The notes: generated by a model from the letters alone, not told the origin. A stretch of DNA of 64,000 nt from Bog-756 sp963830165 (GCA_963830165.1 CAWHKZ010000011.1:868001-932000), one strand, 5' to 3'; positions 15,510 through 23,768 are shown, numbered from the stretch's first letter. Made by a program: numbers and translations.

Positions 15510-16808
15510 TCACGACTGGCCGCCGCGGGGGACGTCCCGGAAGGGGACGTCCCGGTCGAGCGTGCGCTCCCTGGGCATGCCGAGCACGCGCTCGCTGATC
15601 ACGTTGCGGGCCATCTCCGTCGTCCCGCCGCCGATGGTGGAGACCTGTCGCATCAGGAAGTCGGACCCGCAGTCGGCGATGGCGCCGTCGCCGTCCGTCC
15701 ACGCCCCGCCGTCGGCCCCGGCGATCTCGAAGGCGATCGTGTTGGTTCGCGTCGACACCACGCCGGAGAAGAGGCGCCCGATGGCGGCCGACTGGTCGGA
15801 CATGGCTCCGGAGCGCATGCCGTCGGCGAGACGCTGCTGCAGGGCCTCCGTCGTGCGGTGGAGCATCCGGGCCTCGCCCACGAGGTCGCGGATCCTCGGG
15901 TCGTCGAGCGTGCCGCCCTGGCGGGCCACGCGGAGCACCGACGAGGCGCCGACGCCGGCGTGGGCGTCGCCGGCCGGGATGGTGACGTAGGGGGAGTTGT
16001 GGAGCATCCGCTCGTGGAACATCCAGCGGATGCCGACCGTCCAGCCGTCGTCCACGGCGCCGATGCGGTCGCCGTCGGGCACCCGGACGTCGGTCATGAA
16101 CTCCTGGCAGAACTCCCTGGTGCCGTTCAGCATCTCGATCCGGTGGACGTCGACCCCCGGTTGGTGGATCGGGAGCATGAAGACCGAGAGCCCGCGGTGC
16201 TTGGGGACGTCCCAGTTGGTCCGGGCGAGGCACAGTCCCCAGTCCGACCACCAGGCGCCGGTCGTCCAGATCTTCGAGCCGTTGAGCACCCACTCGTCGC
16301 CGTCGCGCACGGCCGAGGTCTGGGCCCCGGCGACGTCCGACCCCCCACCCGGCTCCGACAGGAACTGCATCCACAGCTCGTCGCCCCGGAGGATGGCGGG
16401 CAGGTGCGCGAGCTTCTGCTCCTCGGTCCCGAAGTCGAGGATCACCGCCGCGCACGGCGAGATGGTCGGTGCCTGGAGGCGGACCGGGAACTCGTGACCG
16501 GTCAGCTCCTCGTTGAACGCCTGCTGGTGGGCCGGGCTGAGGCCCTGCCCGCCGTACGCCACCGGGAAGCAGATGCCGGCGAACCCGCCGTCGAAGAGCC
16601 TGCGCTGCAGCGCCCGCTCGTGGGCCACCTGGGCGAGCTCCTCCTCGTCGGTGCTGTTGTTCCGGAGCACCCCCGCCGACGAGCCGGCCGCCACCACGGC
16701 CAGGTTCTCCCGGATCCAGGCGCGGGCCCGGGCCCGGAAGTCGGCGACGTCCTCGAGCTCGCCGTCCCCGGCGGCCGCACGGTCCGTGTCGACGCCCCGG
16801 TCGCTCAC
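15510..16808 (-). CDS. Acyl-CoA dehydrogenase, catalytic subunit of a two-subunit enzyme
   Basis: A 432-residue ACAD. Seen are FPVAYGGQGLSPAHQQAFNE, FLSEPGGGSDVAGAQTSA, NGSKIWTTGAWWSDWGLCLART, and STIGGGTTEMARNVISERVLGMPRE, with the Glu of the GGTTE motif as probable base. GTG at 16808 overlaps the stop of the upstream ACAD gene as GTGA and has GGGAGGAGG 4 nt upstream. Its partner lacks this Glu motif, so the two probably form an alpha2beta2 enzyme. Such enzymes are known from actinobacterial cholesterol side-chain degradation (FadE28/29, FadE26/27 types), where each subunit gives part of the FAD site. A bulky or branched acyl-CoA substrate is inferred. Confidence 0.92.
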   Translation of the reverse strand: MSDRGVDTDRAAAGDGELEDVADFRARARAWIRENLAVVAAGSSAGVLRNNSTDEEELAQVAHERALQRRLFDGGFAGICFPVAYGGQGLSPAHQQAFNEELTGHEFPVRLQAPTISPCAAVILDFGTEEQKLAHLPAILRGDELWMQFLSEPGGGSDVAGAQTSAVRDGDEWVLNGSKIWTTGAWWSDWGLCLARTNWDVPKHRGLSVFMLPIHQPGVDVHRIEMLNGTREFCQEFMTDVRVPDGDRIGAVDDGWTVGIRWMFHERMLHNSPYVTIPAGDAHAGVGASSVLRVARQGGTLDDPRIRDLVGEARMLHRTTEALQQRLADGMRSGAMSDQSAAIGRLFSGVVSTRTNTIAFEIAGADGGAWTDGDGAIADCGSDFLMRQVSTIGGGTTEMARNVISERVLGMPRERTLDRDVPFRDVPRGGQS

Positions 16809-17944
16809 GCCGCCTCCTCCCGCCCGGCCACGATCGACGCGATCCGCGCCCGGTGCTGGGCCGGTGTCCCGTGCAGCGTCCGGTCGAGGGTGACCCGTCG
16901 GAGGAAGAAGTGGATGTCGTGGTCGAAGGTCAGCCCGATCCCGCCGTGCAGCTGCACGCAGTCCTGCAGGAGCTCGGTGCCGTACTGCCCGAGGAAGGCC
17001 TTGGCCGCGCTGGCCAGCTCGCCGGCCTCGGGCGATCCGGCGCTTACGGCCTGGGCGGCCAGGTCGCTGATGGCGTGGCCGGCCTCGAGCCAGGTCTTCA
17101 TGTCGGCGAAGCGGTGCTTCAGCTCCTGGTACGAGGCGAGGGGGCGGCCGAAGGAGTACCGGTCGAACGCCCACTCGAGGGTCATGTCGAAGGCGACGTG
17201 CATGGCGCCGACCGTCTCGGCGTTGGCCACGACCACCGCCTGGAGGAATTGCCGTTCGATCTGCTCGGCGGCGCCCCCGATCTCCCCGAGGGCCGCGTCA
17301 ACCGGGACCCGCACGCCCTCGAAGGTGACCTCGGAGAACCGGCGGGTCAGGTCGACGGTGTGCATCGGCCGCAGCGAGACGCCCTCCGTCGAGGTCGGGA
17401 CCAGGACCTGGGTGCGGCCGGCACCCGTGCGGCCGGCCACGAGCAGGTGGCTCGCCCGCCCGGCGGACTCGACCGGTCGCTTGGTGCCGTTCAGCACGAG
17501 GTCGGAGCCGTCGACCCGGACCTCGAGGGCCGGGTCGACGAGCCCGTCGTGGGGACGGGGCTCGAGATGGCCCCACGAGGCGATCGACGTCCCGGCCAGC
17601 AGGCCGGCGAGCAGGGCCGCGTGCCGGTCGCCCCCCTGGTCGCTGAGGGCGCCGGCGACGATGTTGGTGGGGACGAGCGGGCCCGGTGCGGCGTGCCGGC
17701 CGAAGGCGTCGGCCACCAGCGCGAGGTCGCCGAGGCCGTCACCGCTGATCGAGCCACCACCCCGCTCCTCGGTGACGAGCAGCGACGTCCAGCCGAGCTC
17801 GGCGCCGTGCTCCCAGTAGCGGGCGTCGAATCCGTCGGGCTCGTCGCGGAGGCGGCGCAGCTCCGCCGGTGTGGCGTGCTCGGTCAGGAACTTCGCCGTG
17901 GTGTCGCGGAAGAACTCCTGGTCCGACGTCAGGTTCAGCTGCAT
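16805..17944 (-). CDS. Acyl-CoA dehydrogenase, non-catalytic partner subunit
   Basis: A 379-residue ACAD-fold protein. The N-terminal helices (LTSDQEFFRDTTAKFL), WTSLLVTEERGGG, and the C-terminal QLHGGIGLTFDHDIHFFLRRV and AIRD-like helices are present. The C-terminal GGTxE catalytic segment is replaced by TLHGTPAQHRARIASIV. Such shortened subunits pair with a catalytic one; here that is the overlapping downstream gene. The ATG at 17944 has GGAG 9 nt upstream. A -10-like TATTCT on the minus strand at 18179-18184 could start the transcript, which would also carry the small ORF at 18008-18118. Confidence 0.9.
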   Translation of the reverse strand: MQLNLTSDQEFFRDTTAKFLTEHATPAELRRLRDEPDGFDARYWEHGAELGWTSLLVTEERGGGSISGDGLGDLALVADAFGRHAAPGPLVPTNIVAGALSDQGGDRHAALLAGLLAGTSIASWGHLEPRPHDGLVDPALEVRVDGSDLVLNGTKRPVESAGRASHLLVAGRTGAGRTQVLVPTSTEGVSLRPMHTVDLTRRFSEVTFEGVRVPVDAALGEIGGAAEQIERQFLQAVVVANAETVGAMHVAFDMTLEWAFDRYSFGRPLASYQELKHRFADMKTWLEAGHAISDLAAQAVSAGSPEAGELASAAKAFLGQYGTELLQDCVQLHGGIGLTFDHDIHFFLRRVTLDRTLHGTPAQHRARIASIVAGREEAA

Positions 17945-18007
17945 GGACGGCTCCGATCCGCCGTGTCCGTCGGCCTGCGCCGTCCCCGGGTCGTCATCGT
18001 CGCGGGG

Positions 18008-18118
18008 TCAGGCACTCGGCCGTGCCGGCGACGCGCTCTCCAGGCCCGTGGACGACCCGACGAGCCTGCCGTCGGTGCGCGTCTTCGACTCCGGATCGAT
18101 GGTCACCCTGTCGCTCAT
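18008..18118 (-). CDS. Possible 36-residue small protein upstream of the two-subunit ACAD
   Basis: An ATG with GGGGGAGCGCC directly before it opens a 36-codon frame (MSDRVTIDPESKTRTDGRL..., ending ASPARPSA). About nine in ten third positions are G or C, as in real genes of the window. It precedes the ACAD gene by 63 nt on the same strand. I recognise no family. It could be a small protein, a leader ORF or the remnant of a longer gene. Confidence 0.35.
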   Translation of the reverse strand: MSDRVTIDPESKTRTDGRLVGSSTGLESASPARPSA

Positions 18119-18159
18119 GGCGCTCCCCCGGCCGATCCTGCAGAGCCCGACCGCTGATA

Positions 18160-18188
18160 TTGACGTTGGTGGTCCGAAAGAATACCGT
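18160..18188 (+). promoter_or_regulatory. Sigma-70-like promoter for leaderless mini-ORF and SDR gene
   Basis: TTGACG (18160-18165), a 17-bp spacer and TACCGT (18183-18188) form the best promoter in the window. The -10 box ends 7 nt before the ATG at 18196, so the transcript should start at that codon. Confidence 0.6.
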
Positions 18189-18195
18189 TCCGGCC

Positions 18196-18342
18196 ATGAG
18201 CCGCAACTCTCCCTCCGTCCGCGCCTGCGTCCCACGCTCCCGACCGGCCGCAGGGGGGCGACGAGCGCCGTCCGGCGGGTCCGGGGCGACGGTCGTCCGT
18301 GCCCGCCGAGAAGGGCGTTTCTCCCCGGCGGCGGCGGCATGA
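18196..18342 (+). CDS. Leaderless 48-residue upstream ORF coupled to SDR gene
   Basis: The ATG sits 7 nt downstream of a good -10 box and has no Shine-Dalgarno. The frame runs 48 codons (begins MSRNSPSVRAC, ends EGRFSPAAAA) and its TGA overlaps the SDR ATG as ATGA. The peptide is rich in Arg, Ala, Pro and Gly with a single Cys, and no family is recognised. The downstream SDR has no ribosome site of its own, so this ORF probably serves as a translational ramp or attenuator. A small hairpin (GAGAA/TTCTC, 18308-18323) lies in its last third. Confidence 0.5.
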   Translation: MSRNSPSVRACVPRSRPAAGGRRAPSGGSGATVVRARREGRFSPAAAA

Positions 18343-19109
18343 ACCTCGAGGGACGCTCGGCCATCGTCACCGGCGGCGCCGGCGGGCTCGGCTCGGCCAC
18401 CGTGCGCCGGTTCCGGAAGCTCGGCCTCGGCGTCGTGGTCTTCGACCTCGACGCCGAGCGCGCCGACGCCCTCGCCGCCGAGCTCGGCGCGGGCGTGGTC
18501 GGAGTGGGTGGGACGACCACGGAGGACGCCGACGTCGCCGCCGCCATCGAACAGGCCACCGCGCTCGGACCGATCGCCGCACTGGTCAACGTGGCCGGGG
18601 GTGGGGTCGGCGGGGGCCGCACCGTCGCCCGCGACGGGACGCCGCACGCCATCGACCCGTTCGTCAAGACCCTCGAGATGAACGCCACGGGAACGTTCAA
18701 CATGAGCCGGTGGGTCTGCGCGGCCATGGGGGCGAACGAGCCCGACGAGGACGGCCAGCGCGGTGTGATCGTGAACACCGCCTCCATCGCCGGCTACGAG
18801 GGCCAGAGCGGGCAGGTCGCCTACGGTGCGGCCAAGGCGGCCATCCTGGGCATGACGCTGCCCATGGCCCGCGACCTGGCGCCGATGGGGATCCGGGTGT
18901 GCGCCATCGCCCCCGGCACCATGGGCACGCCGGTGATGCTGAACGCCGTGCCCCACCTCAAGAAGGACCCGGCGGAGGACATCGTCTTCCCGAAGCGGAT
19001 GGGCCACCCCGAGGAGTTCGCCCTGCTGGCCGAGTCCATCGTCGTCAACCCCTACCTCAACGGCGAGAACATCCGCCTCGACGGGGCGCTGCGCTTCAAC
19101 GTCAATTAG
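18339..19109 (+). CDS. SDR family oxidoreductase (HSD10 / 3-hydroxyacyl-CoA dehydrogenase type II-like)
   Basis: A 256-residue short-chain dehydrogenase resembling 17-beta-HSD10. The NAD loop is VTGGAGGLGSATVRR, with Asp in VVFDLDAERAD favouring NAD. NVAGGGVGGGRTV is the NxAG motif. NTASIAGYEGQSGQVAYGAAKAAI holds the Ser and the YxxxK active site, and APGTMGTPVM and GENIRLDGALRF close the fold. HSD10-type enzymes oxidise short branched 3-hydroxyacyl-CoAs or hydroxysteroids. The thiolase gene follows by 98 nt, so consecutive beta-oxidation steps are likely. Translation seems coupled to the upstream mini-ORF. Confidence 0.92.
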   Translation: MNLEGRSAIVTGGAGGLGSATVRRFRKLGLGVVVFDLDAERADALAAELGAGVVGVGGTTTEDADVAAAIEQATALGPIAALVNVAGGGVGGGRTVARDGTPHAIDPFVKTLEMNATGTFNMSRWVCAAMGANEPDEDGQRGVIVNTASIAGYEGQSGQVAYGAAKAAILGMTLPMARDLAPMGIRVCAIAPGTMGTPVMLNAVPHLKKDPAEDIVFPKRMGHPEEFALLAESIVVNPYLNGENIRLDGALRFNVN

Positions 19110-19207
19110 GCCCGACACCAATTAGCCTCGGCAGCGGCCGGCGACGGCCGCGAGCCGTGCCACATCGATCCGATCCGGCCGGAGCCGGCGGGGAAGCGAG
19201 GGAACCG

Positions 19208-20389
19208 ATGCCCGATGCCGTGATCGTCTCGACGGCGAGGACCGCCATCGGTACCTCGTTCAAGGGCTCGCTGCTGGACGTGGACGCCTACGAGCTGGGC
19301 ACCCTGGCCGTGGCCGAGGCCGTCCGCCGCGCCGGCATCGACCCGCAGCTGGTGGACGACGTCCTGCTGGGCGAGATCCTCTACGGGGGCGGTGACATCG
19401 CCCGCTACGCGGCCATCGAGGCCGGTCTGGTGCACGCACCGGGCGTGGCCCACAACCGGCACTGCGCGTCGGGCCTCAGTGCCGTCCAGGGCGGCGCGGC
19501 GTCCATCCGCTCGGGCATGGACCGGGTGGTGGTGGCCGGTGGGGCCCACTCGAGCTCGACGTCGCCGCGCACCATGCGGCGGGTCCTGGGGGGTGACGAC
19601 TGGGAGGAGTGGAACGCGCCGAGCCACCTCGACACGCCGGACGCCCCGAACCGCGACATGACCATCACCGTCGCCTGGAACGCCGCCCTCGCCGCCGACG
19701 TGACCCGCGAGGAGATGGACGCGTGGGCTCTGCGGTCCCACCAGCGGGCGGTCGCCGCCATCGACGCGGGCAAGTTCGCCGACGAGATCTTCCCGGTCGA
19801 CGTGGTGACCCGGAGCGGCGACAAGCGCGTCTTCGAGGTCGACGAGCACCCCCGGCGCGACTCGACGATGGAGAAGCTGGCGTCCCTCAAGCCCCTGCAC
19901 CCCGAGATCGAGGGATTCAGCATCACCGTGGGCAACGCCGGTGGCATCAACGACGCGGCGGCGGCCATGGTGCTCGCCGACCGCGACCTGGCCGACGGGC
20001 TCGGCCTCGAACCGCTGGCCAGCATCCGGGCCTGGGCGTCGGTCGGCGTCCCGCCGGCGGACACCGGGCTCGCCCCAACGGCCGCCATCCCGAAGGCGCT
20101 GGCCCGGGCCGGGATCGGCATCGCGGACGTCGACCTGTGGGAGATCAACGAGGCGTTCGCCGCCATGTGCGTGGCCACCACCCGCATCCTCGGCATCGAC
20201 GACTCGCTGGTCAACGTGCTCGGGAGCGGATGCAGCCTCGGCCACCCGATCGCCGCCACCGGAGCCCGCATGGTCATCTCGCTGGTCCACGAGCTGCGCC
20301 GACGGGGCGGCGGCACCGGGGTGGCGGCCATGTGCGCCGGCGGCGGCATGTCCACCGCCCTCGTCATCGACGTGCCGGCCCCCGCATGA
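19208..20389 (+). CDS. Thiolase (acetyl-CoA acyltransferase family)
   Basis: A 393-residue thiolase catalysing CoA-dependent cleavage of 3-ketoacyl-CoA. The nucleophilic Cys lies in NRHCASGLSAVQGG near residue 80-90. The NEAF motif (EINEAFAAMC), the His loop GSGCSLGHPIAATGARM and the second catalytic Cys in AMCAGGGMSTAL are all present, so the enzyme should be active. Length is standard for degradative thiolases. GAGGGAA lies 7 nt upstream of the ATG. Together with the HSD10-like SDR it provides the last two steps of a beta-oxidation round. It converges on the next SDR pair. Confidence 0.95.
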   Translation: MPDAVIVSTARTAIGTSFKGSLLDVDAYELGTLAVAEAVRRAGIDPQLVDDVLLGEILYGGGDIARYAAIEAGLVHAPGVAHNRHCASGLSAVQGGAASIRSGMDRVVVAGGAHSSSTSPRTMRRVLGGDDWEEWNAPSHLDTPDAPNRDMTITVAWNAALAADVTREEMDAWALRSHQRAVAAIDAGKFADEIFPVDVVTRSGDKRVFEVDEHPRRDSTMEKLASLKPLHPEIEGFSITVGNAGGINDAAAAMVLADRDLADGLGLEPLASIRAWASVGVPPADTGLAPTAAIPKALARAGIGIADVDLWEINEAFAAMCVATTRILGIDDSLVNVLGSGCSLGHPIAATGARMVISLVHELRRRGGGTGVAAMCAGGGMSTALVIDVPAPA

Positions 20390-20418
20390 GGTGAGCCGGT
20401 GCCGGCCGCCGGGTCCGG

Positions 20419-21240
20419 TCAGCCCGTCCGACTGACGGCCGCACACACGCCCCCGTCGACCAGGACGTCGGTGCCGGTCACGAAGCTGGCCCCGTCGGAC
20501 AGCAGGAAGTCGACCACGGCGGCGACCTCCTCGGCATGGCCCGACCGACCGAGTGGCGCGATCGACTCCAGCTGGCGCATGGCCGGCTGACGCTCGAACT
20601 CCTGGAGGCCCATGGGCGTGTCGATGGTGCCCGGCGACACCGAGCAGATCCGCGCGCCGGCCCGGCCGAAGGCGGTGGCCTCCCGTTCCACCAGTCGCCG
20701 CACCCCCCGCTTGGCCCACGAGTACGCCGTCCCGGGGTCCTCGGCGGCCGGCCCGAGCGTGGTGGCGTAGTCGTCGAGGAAGGTCGGGCCGAGCGGATCG
20801 TCGACGATCCGGTCGATCGTCGGGTCGGCCCGTGCGGCGATGAGCTGGGCGGCCATGGAGGCGATGCACACGACGGCCGACCCCTCGGCGACCAGGGGGC
20901 GCACGGCCTCGACCACCAGGGCCGTGCCCACCAGGTCGACGGCGAGCATCCGGTCCCAGCTCGCCATGGTGGGGGAGATGCCCGCCGCGTGGGCCATGCG
21001 GTGCAGCGTGCCGTGGCCGGCGACCACCTCGGCGATGCGGGCGACGGCGGCGGGGTCGCTGACGTCGGCGCCCACCGGTTCGCACCGGGTGCCGGAGCCG
21101 GCCAGCCGTGCCGCCGCGGCGGCGGTGGCGGCCGGGTCGAGGTCGACGAGCACCAGGACGTCGACGGTCCCCGCCATGCGGGCGGCGCAGGCGGCGCCGA
21201 TGCCCCGGGCCGCGCCGGTCACGACGCCGACCCGGCTCAC
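20419..21240 (-). CDS. SDR family oxidoreductase
   Basis: A 273-residue classical SDR. It has VTGAARGIGAACAAR as NAD(P) loop, LVDLDP for NAD preference, HAAGISP, the catalytic AYSWAKRGVRRLV with YxxxK, SPGTIDTPM, and the C-terminal LLSDGASFVTGTDVLVDGG typical of FabG-like SDRs. A segment of about 30 residues before the catalytic Tyr (from ARADPTIDRIVDDPL) is longer than usual and may shape a larger substrate pocket. The GTG start at 21240 overlaps the stop of the upstream SDR as GTGA. It belongs to the P450-SDR-SDR operon. The substrate is unknown. Confidence 0.9.
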   Translation of the reverse strand: MSRVGVVTGAARGIGAACAARMAGTVDVLVLVDLDPAATAAAAARLAGSGTRCEPVGADVSDPAAVARIAEVVAGHGTLHRMAHAAGISPTMASWDRMLAVDLVGTALVVEAVRPLVAEGSAVVCIASMAAQLIAARADPTIDRIVDDPLGPTFLDDYATTLGPAAEDPGTAYSWAKRGVRRLVEREATAFGRAGARICSVSPGTIDTPMGLQEFERQPAMRQLESIAPLGRSGHAEEVAAVVDFLLSDGASFVTGTDVLVDGGVCAAVSRTG

Positions 21241-21983
21241 GCGGGGCGCCGGGGCACGACGACGACGGAGGGGATGCTCGTCGCCGAGCCCAGTCGCAGG
21301 ACGGTCTCGACCACCCCGACGAGCTCGTCCACCTCGAGGAGCGCCCCGGCGATGTACTCGCGGGCCAGCCAGATGGGCGCCACCTCGGTCACGAGGTCCA
21401 TGTCCCAGTCGGCGTTGAACCCGGTCATGGCGTCCCCCTCACCGCCGGCGCAGTCGCCGACGGTGACCCGGGTGAACCCGATCCGGGGGTGCTCGGCCCG
21501 CCACGCCTCGACCAGCTTGTCGAGCGCGGCCTTGCTCACGGCGTAGGCGCCGAGCCCGGGCCACGGGGGTGTGTCGGATGCACTGACCGACGACAGGTAG
21601 ACGGCGGTCCCCTGCGACGCGGCCAGGTGGGGGAGGGCGGCCGCGGTGACGAGCGATGCGCCGATGACGTTGGTGTCGAACGTACGCCGCCAGGTCCCGG
21701 CGTCGGTGTCGGCGATCCGCACCAGCGGACCGACGCCGGTGGCGTAGACCAGTCCGTCGATCCCCCCGATCCCACGGACGGCCCCGGCGACCGCCGCCCG
21801 GCACGACTCCTCGTCGGTCACGTCACAGGTGAGGGCCAGGGCGCCGGGACCGGCGTCGGCCGCGGCGTCCTCCAGGCGGTCCTTGCGCCGCGCCAGGAGC
21901 GCGACCCGGTCACCACGCCGGCCCAGTCCGACGGCGATGCAGCGCCCCAGGCCGCTCGATGCTCCGACCACCACAACCTTCAT
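21237..21983 (-). CDS. SDR family oxidoreductase
   Basis: A 248-residue SDR with VVGASSGLGRCIAVGLGRRGDRVALLARRKDRLE. The Arg after the loop suggests NADP use. CDVTDEES, the YATGVG variant of the NNAG motif, YLSSVSASDTPPWPGLGAYAVSKAALDKLV with Ser, Tyr and Lys, and a C-terminus without the usual DGG motif complete it. The ATG at 21983 is preceded by GAGGAACGAGG. It lies 68 nt downstream of the P450 and overlaps the next SDR by 4 nt, so the three genes form one operon. The two SDRs likely oxidise or reduce alcohols made by the P450; that is inference. Confidence 0.9.
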   Translation of the reverse strand: MKVVVVGASSGLGRCIAVGLGRRGDRVALLARRKDRLEDAAADAGPGALALTCDVTDEESCRAAVAGAVRGIGGIDGLVYATGVGPLVRIADTDAGTWRRTFDTNVIGASLVTAAALPHLAASQGTAVYLSSVSASDTPPWPGLGAYAVSKAALDKLVEAWRAEHPRIGFTRVTVGDCAGGEGDAMTGFNADWDMDLVTEVAPIWLAREYIAGALLEVDELVGVVETVLRLGSATSIPSVVVVPRRPA

Positions 21984-22051
21984 GAACCGACCTCGTTCCT
22001 CGTCGACACCCGTGCGCGGACCCGACCGCCACCCGGCCCGGCGTCCGCCGT

Positions 22052-23251
22052 TCAGCCCAGGACCACCGGGAGCTTCTCCCAGCCCCGCACCGTCGAGGTC
22101 CGGGCCTGCACGGCGTTGTCCCAGTCCACCTCCCACGAGGGGAAGCGCTGGAGCACCTCGTCGAGGGCCACCCGCCCCTCGAGCCTGGCCAGGGCGGCGC
22201 CCAGGCAGAAGTGCAGGCCGTAGCCGAACGCCAGGTGATGGTCGATCCTGCGGGTCACGTCGAAGCGGTCGCCGTCGGGGAACCTGGCGTCGTCGCGGTT
22301 GCCGGACCCGTTGAGCAACAGGATCACGCTGCCTGCGGGGACGACCTGACCGTGGTGCTCGACGTCCTCCATGACGTACCGGGCCTGGGTGGGGGAGGGC
22401 GGCTCGAAGCGCAGGAGCTCCTCGATGGCGTTGGGTACCAGGCCCCGGTCCTCCACGAGCCTGCGGCGCTCGTCGGGGTGGTCGGCGAGCACCTTGCCGG
22501 TCCACCCGATGAGCCGGGTCGTCGTCTCGTTGCCGGCCGCGGCCAGGAGGTTCACGAGGTTGAGGACCTCGGCCCGGCTGAGCCGGCGGGTGGTGCCCGT
22601 CTCGTCCTCGAACTCGGCCAGGAGGAGCTCGGTCATCAGGTCGTCCGAGGGATGCTCGGCCCGCCAGTCGATGTACTCGCCGAGGTTGGCGGACTCGATG
22701 CCGGCTCCGTACTTGGCCGTGTCGGGCATGGTGCCCTCCGCCAGGCGGAGGCCGTCGTCGATGACGTCCTTGAAGGCCTGCTGGTCCTGTTCGGGGATGC
22801 CGAGCAGCATCCCGATCACGCGCATCGGCATCTGGGCCCCGAGGTCGGCGACGAAGTCGAACCCGTCGCCCCCCACCTTCGGATCGAGGGTCTGGGCGCA
22901 GAACTCCCGGATCCTGGGCTCGATGGCGTTCATCTTCCGGGGGGTGAACACGCGCGACAGCAGGCTCCGGTGCATGTTGTGGCCCGGTGGGTCCTCGAAG
23001 ATGATCGAGCCCGGGGGGATCTGCATGCCGCTCCTGATGATCTCGAGCAGCGTGCCCCGGGCCGAGCTGTACGTCCGCCACTCGACCAGGCCGCGCTCCA
23101 CGTCGTCGAAGCGGCTCAGCGCGTAGAAGTCGTAGCGGTCGTTGTAGTAGAGCGGGAGCTCCTCGCGCAGGCGCCGCCAGACCGGGTACGGGTCGGTGTC
23201 GATCTCGAAGTCGTACGGGTCGTAGTAGATGTCGGAGCCGGTCGTGGTCAC
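22052..23251 (-). CDS. Cytochrome P450
   Basis: A 399-residue soluble bacterial P450. It shows the I-helix AAAGNETTTRLIGW, in which Asn replaces the common acidic-side residue before Glu-Thr. The K-helix is EELLRFEPP (ExxR), and the heme loop FGYGLHFCLGAALARLE holds the Cys ligand. The N-terminus (YYDPYDFEIDTDPYPVWRRLREELPLYYND) is typical of catabolic actinobacterial P450s. The GTG at 23251 has GGAGGGAG 5 nt upstream. It needs a ferredoxin partner; two suitable ones are encoded at 2923 and 6648. It diverges from a TetR gene across 517 bp that carries repeated AGGTTCTC motifs. The substrate may be a terpenoid, steroid or fatty acid. Confidence 0.95.
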   Translation of the reverse strand: MTTTGSDIYYDPYDFEIDTDPYPVWRRLREELPLYYNDRYDFYALSRFDDVERGLVEWRTYSSARGTLLEIIRSGMQIPPGSIIFEDPPGHNMHRSLLSRVFTPRKMNAIEPRIREFCAQTLDPKVGGDGFDFVADLGAQMPMRVIGMLLGIPEQDQQAFKDVIDDGLRLAEGTMPDTAKYGAGIESANLGEYIDWRAEHPSDDLMTELLLAEFEDETGTTRRLSRAEVLNLVNLLAAAGNETTTRLIGWTGKVLADHPDERRRLVEDRGLVPNAIEELLRFEPPSPTQARYVMEDVEHHGQVVPAGSVILLLNGSGNRDDARFPDGDRFDVTRRIDHHLAFGYGLHFCLGAALARLEGRVALDEVLQRFPSWEVDWDNAVQARTSTVRGWEKLPVVLG

Positions 23252-23768
23252 GGGTCTCCCTCCGGGTCGACGTCGGGACGGCTCACGGGGCCGGCGCCCG
23301 TCGCCACCGTGCTGTCGGTGCCCGGCGGGCAAGGGGTGCCTCCGACGCACCGTCGTCGTCCTTGTGCCACGTCTCCCCCTGGTAGCTCACCGGTCGCTGA
23401 CGAGTGCGACGGACGGTGCTCGCAGCCAAGAAGAAGGTTCTCACACGCCCGAGGTGGCCGCCAGTACCGCCGCCGACCGTGCCCGACGGGGGTCGTGGGG
23501 CGGTCGGCGACGTCCCGGCAGAAGTCGTACTCTCCCATCTGAGCAACGAGGTTCTCGGAGTGCCCCGGGGGGAGGACCGTGGGCCCGGGGTGCGGCCCGG
23601 CCGGCCGTTCGGACGTGGTCGGCCCGGCCGGCGCGGCGCCGCCGACCTCCCGGAACCAGGTTCAGAACCAGGTTCTCTCCGGGGTCCCGACACGTCGCGG
23701 GCGGTGGAAGTCAGGAGTCGCGATCCAGGAGTCCGGCATTTCCGCCGCCTCAAGTAGACTCGGCGGCG
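23252..23768. promoter_or_regulatory. 517-bp P450/TetR divergent control region with repeated AGGTTCTC motifs
   Basis: No convincing gene is seen here. The octamer AGGTTCTC occurs at 23435-23442, 23549-23556 and 23670-23677. At 23653-23675 two copies of GAACCAGGTTC stand side by side (12-bp period); each is an inverted repeat GAACC-A-GGTTC. These are good candidates for binding sites of the TetR protein encoded at 23769. A -10-like TACTCT lies at 23528-23533. Confidence 0.6.
23755..23760 (+). promoter_or_regulatory. -10 box of leaderless TetR gene
   Basis: TAGACT is followed by 8 nt and the ATG at 23769. No ribosome site is present in the intervening sequence. Confidence 0.45.

Noticed and set aside
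15398..15512. In-frame continuation after the ACAD stop codon at 15510-15512 as stop-codon readthrough
   Set aside because: About 37 further codons are open, but open frames are common by chance at this GC content, and the ACAD already ends at the normal family C-terminus.
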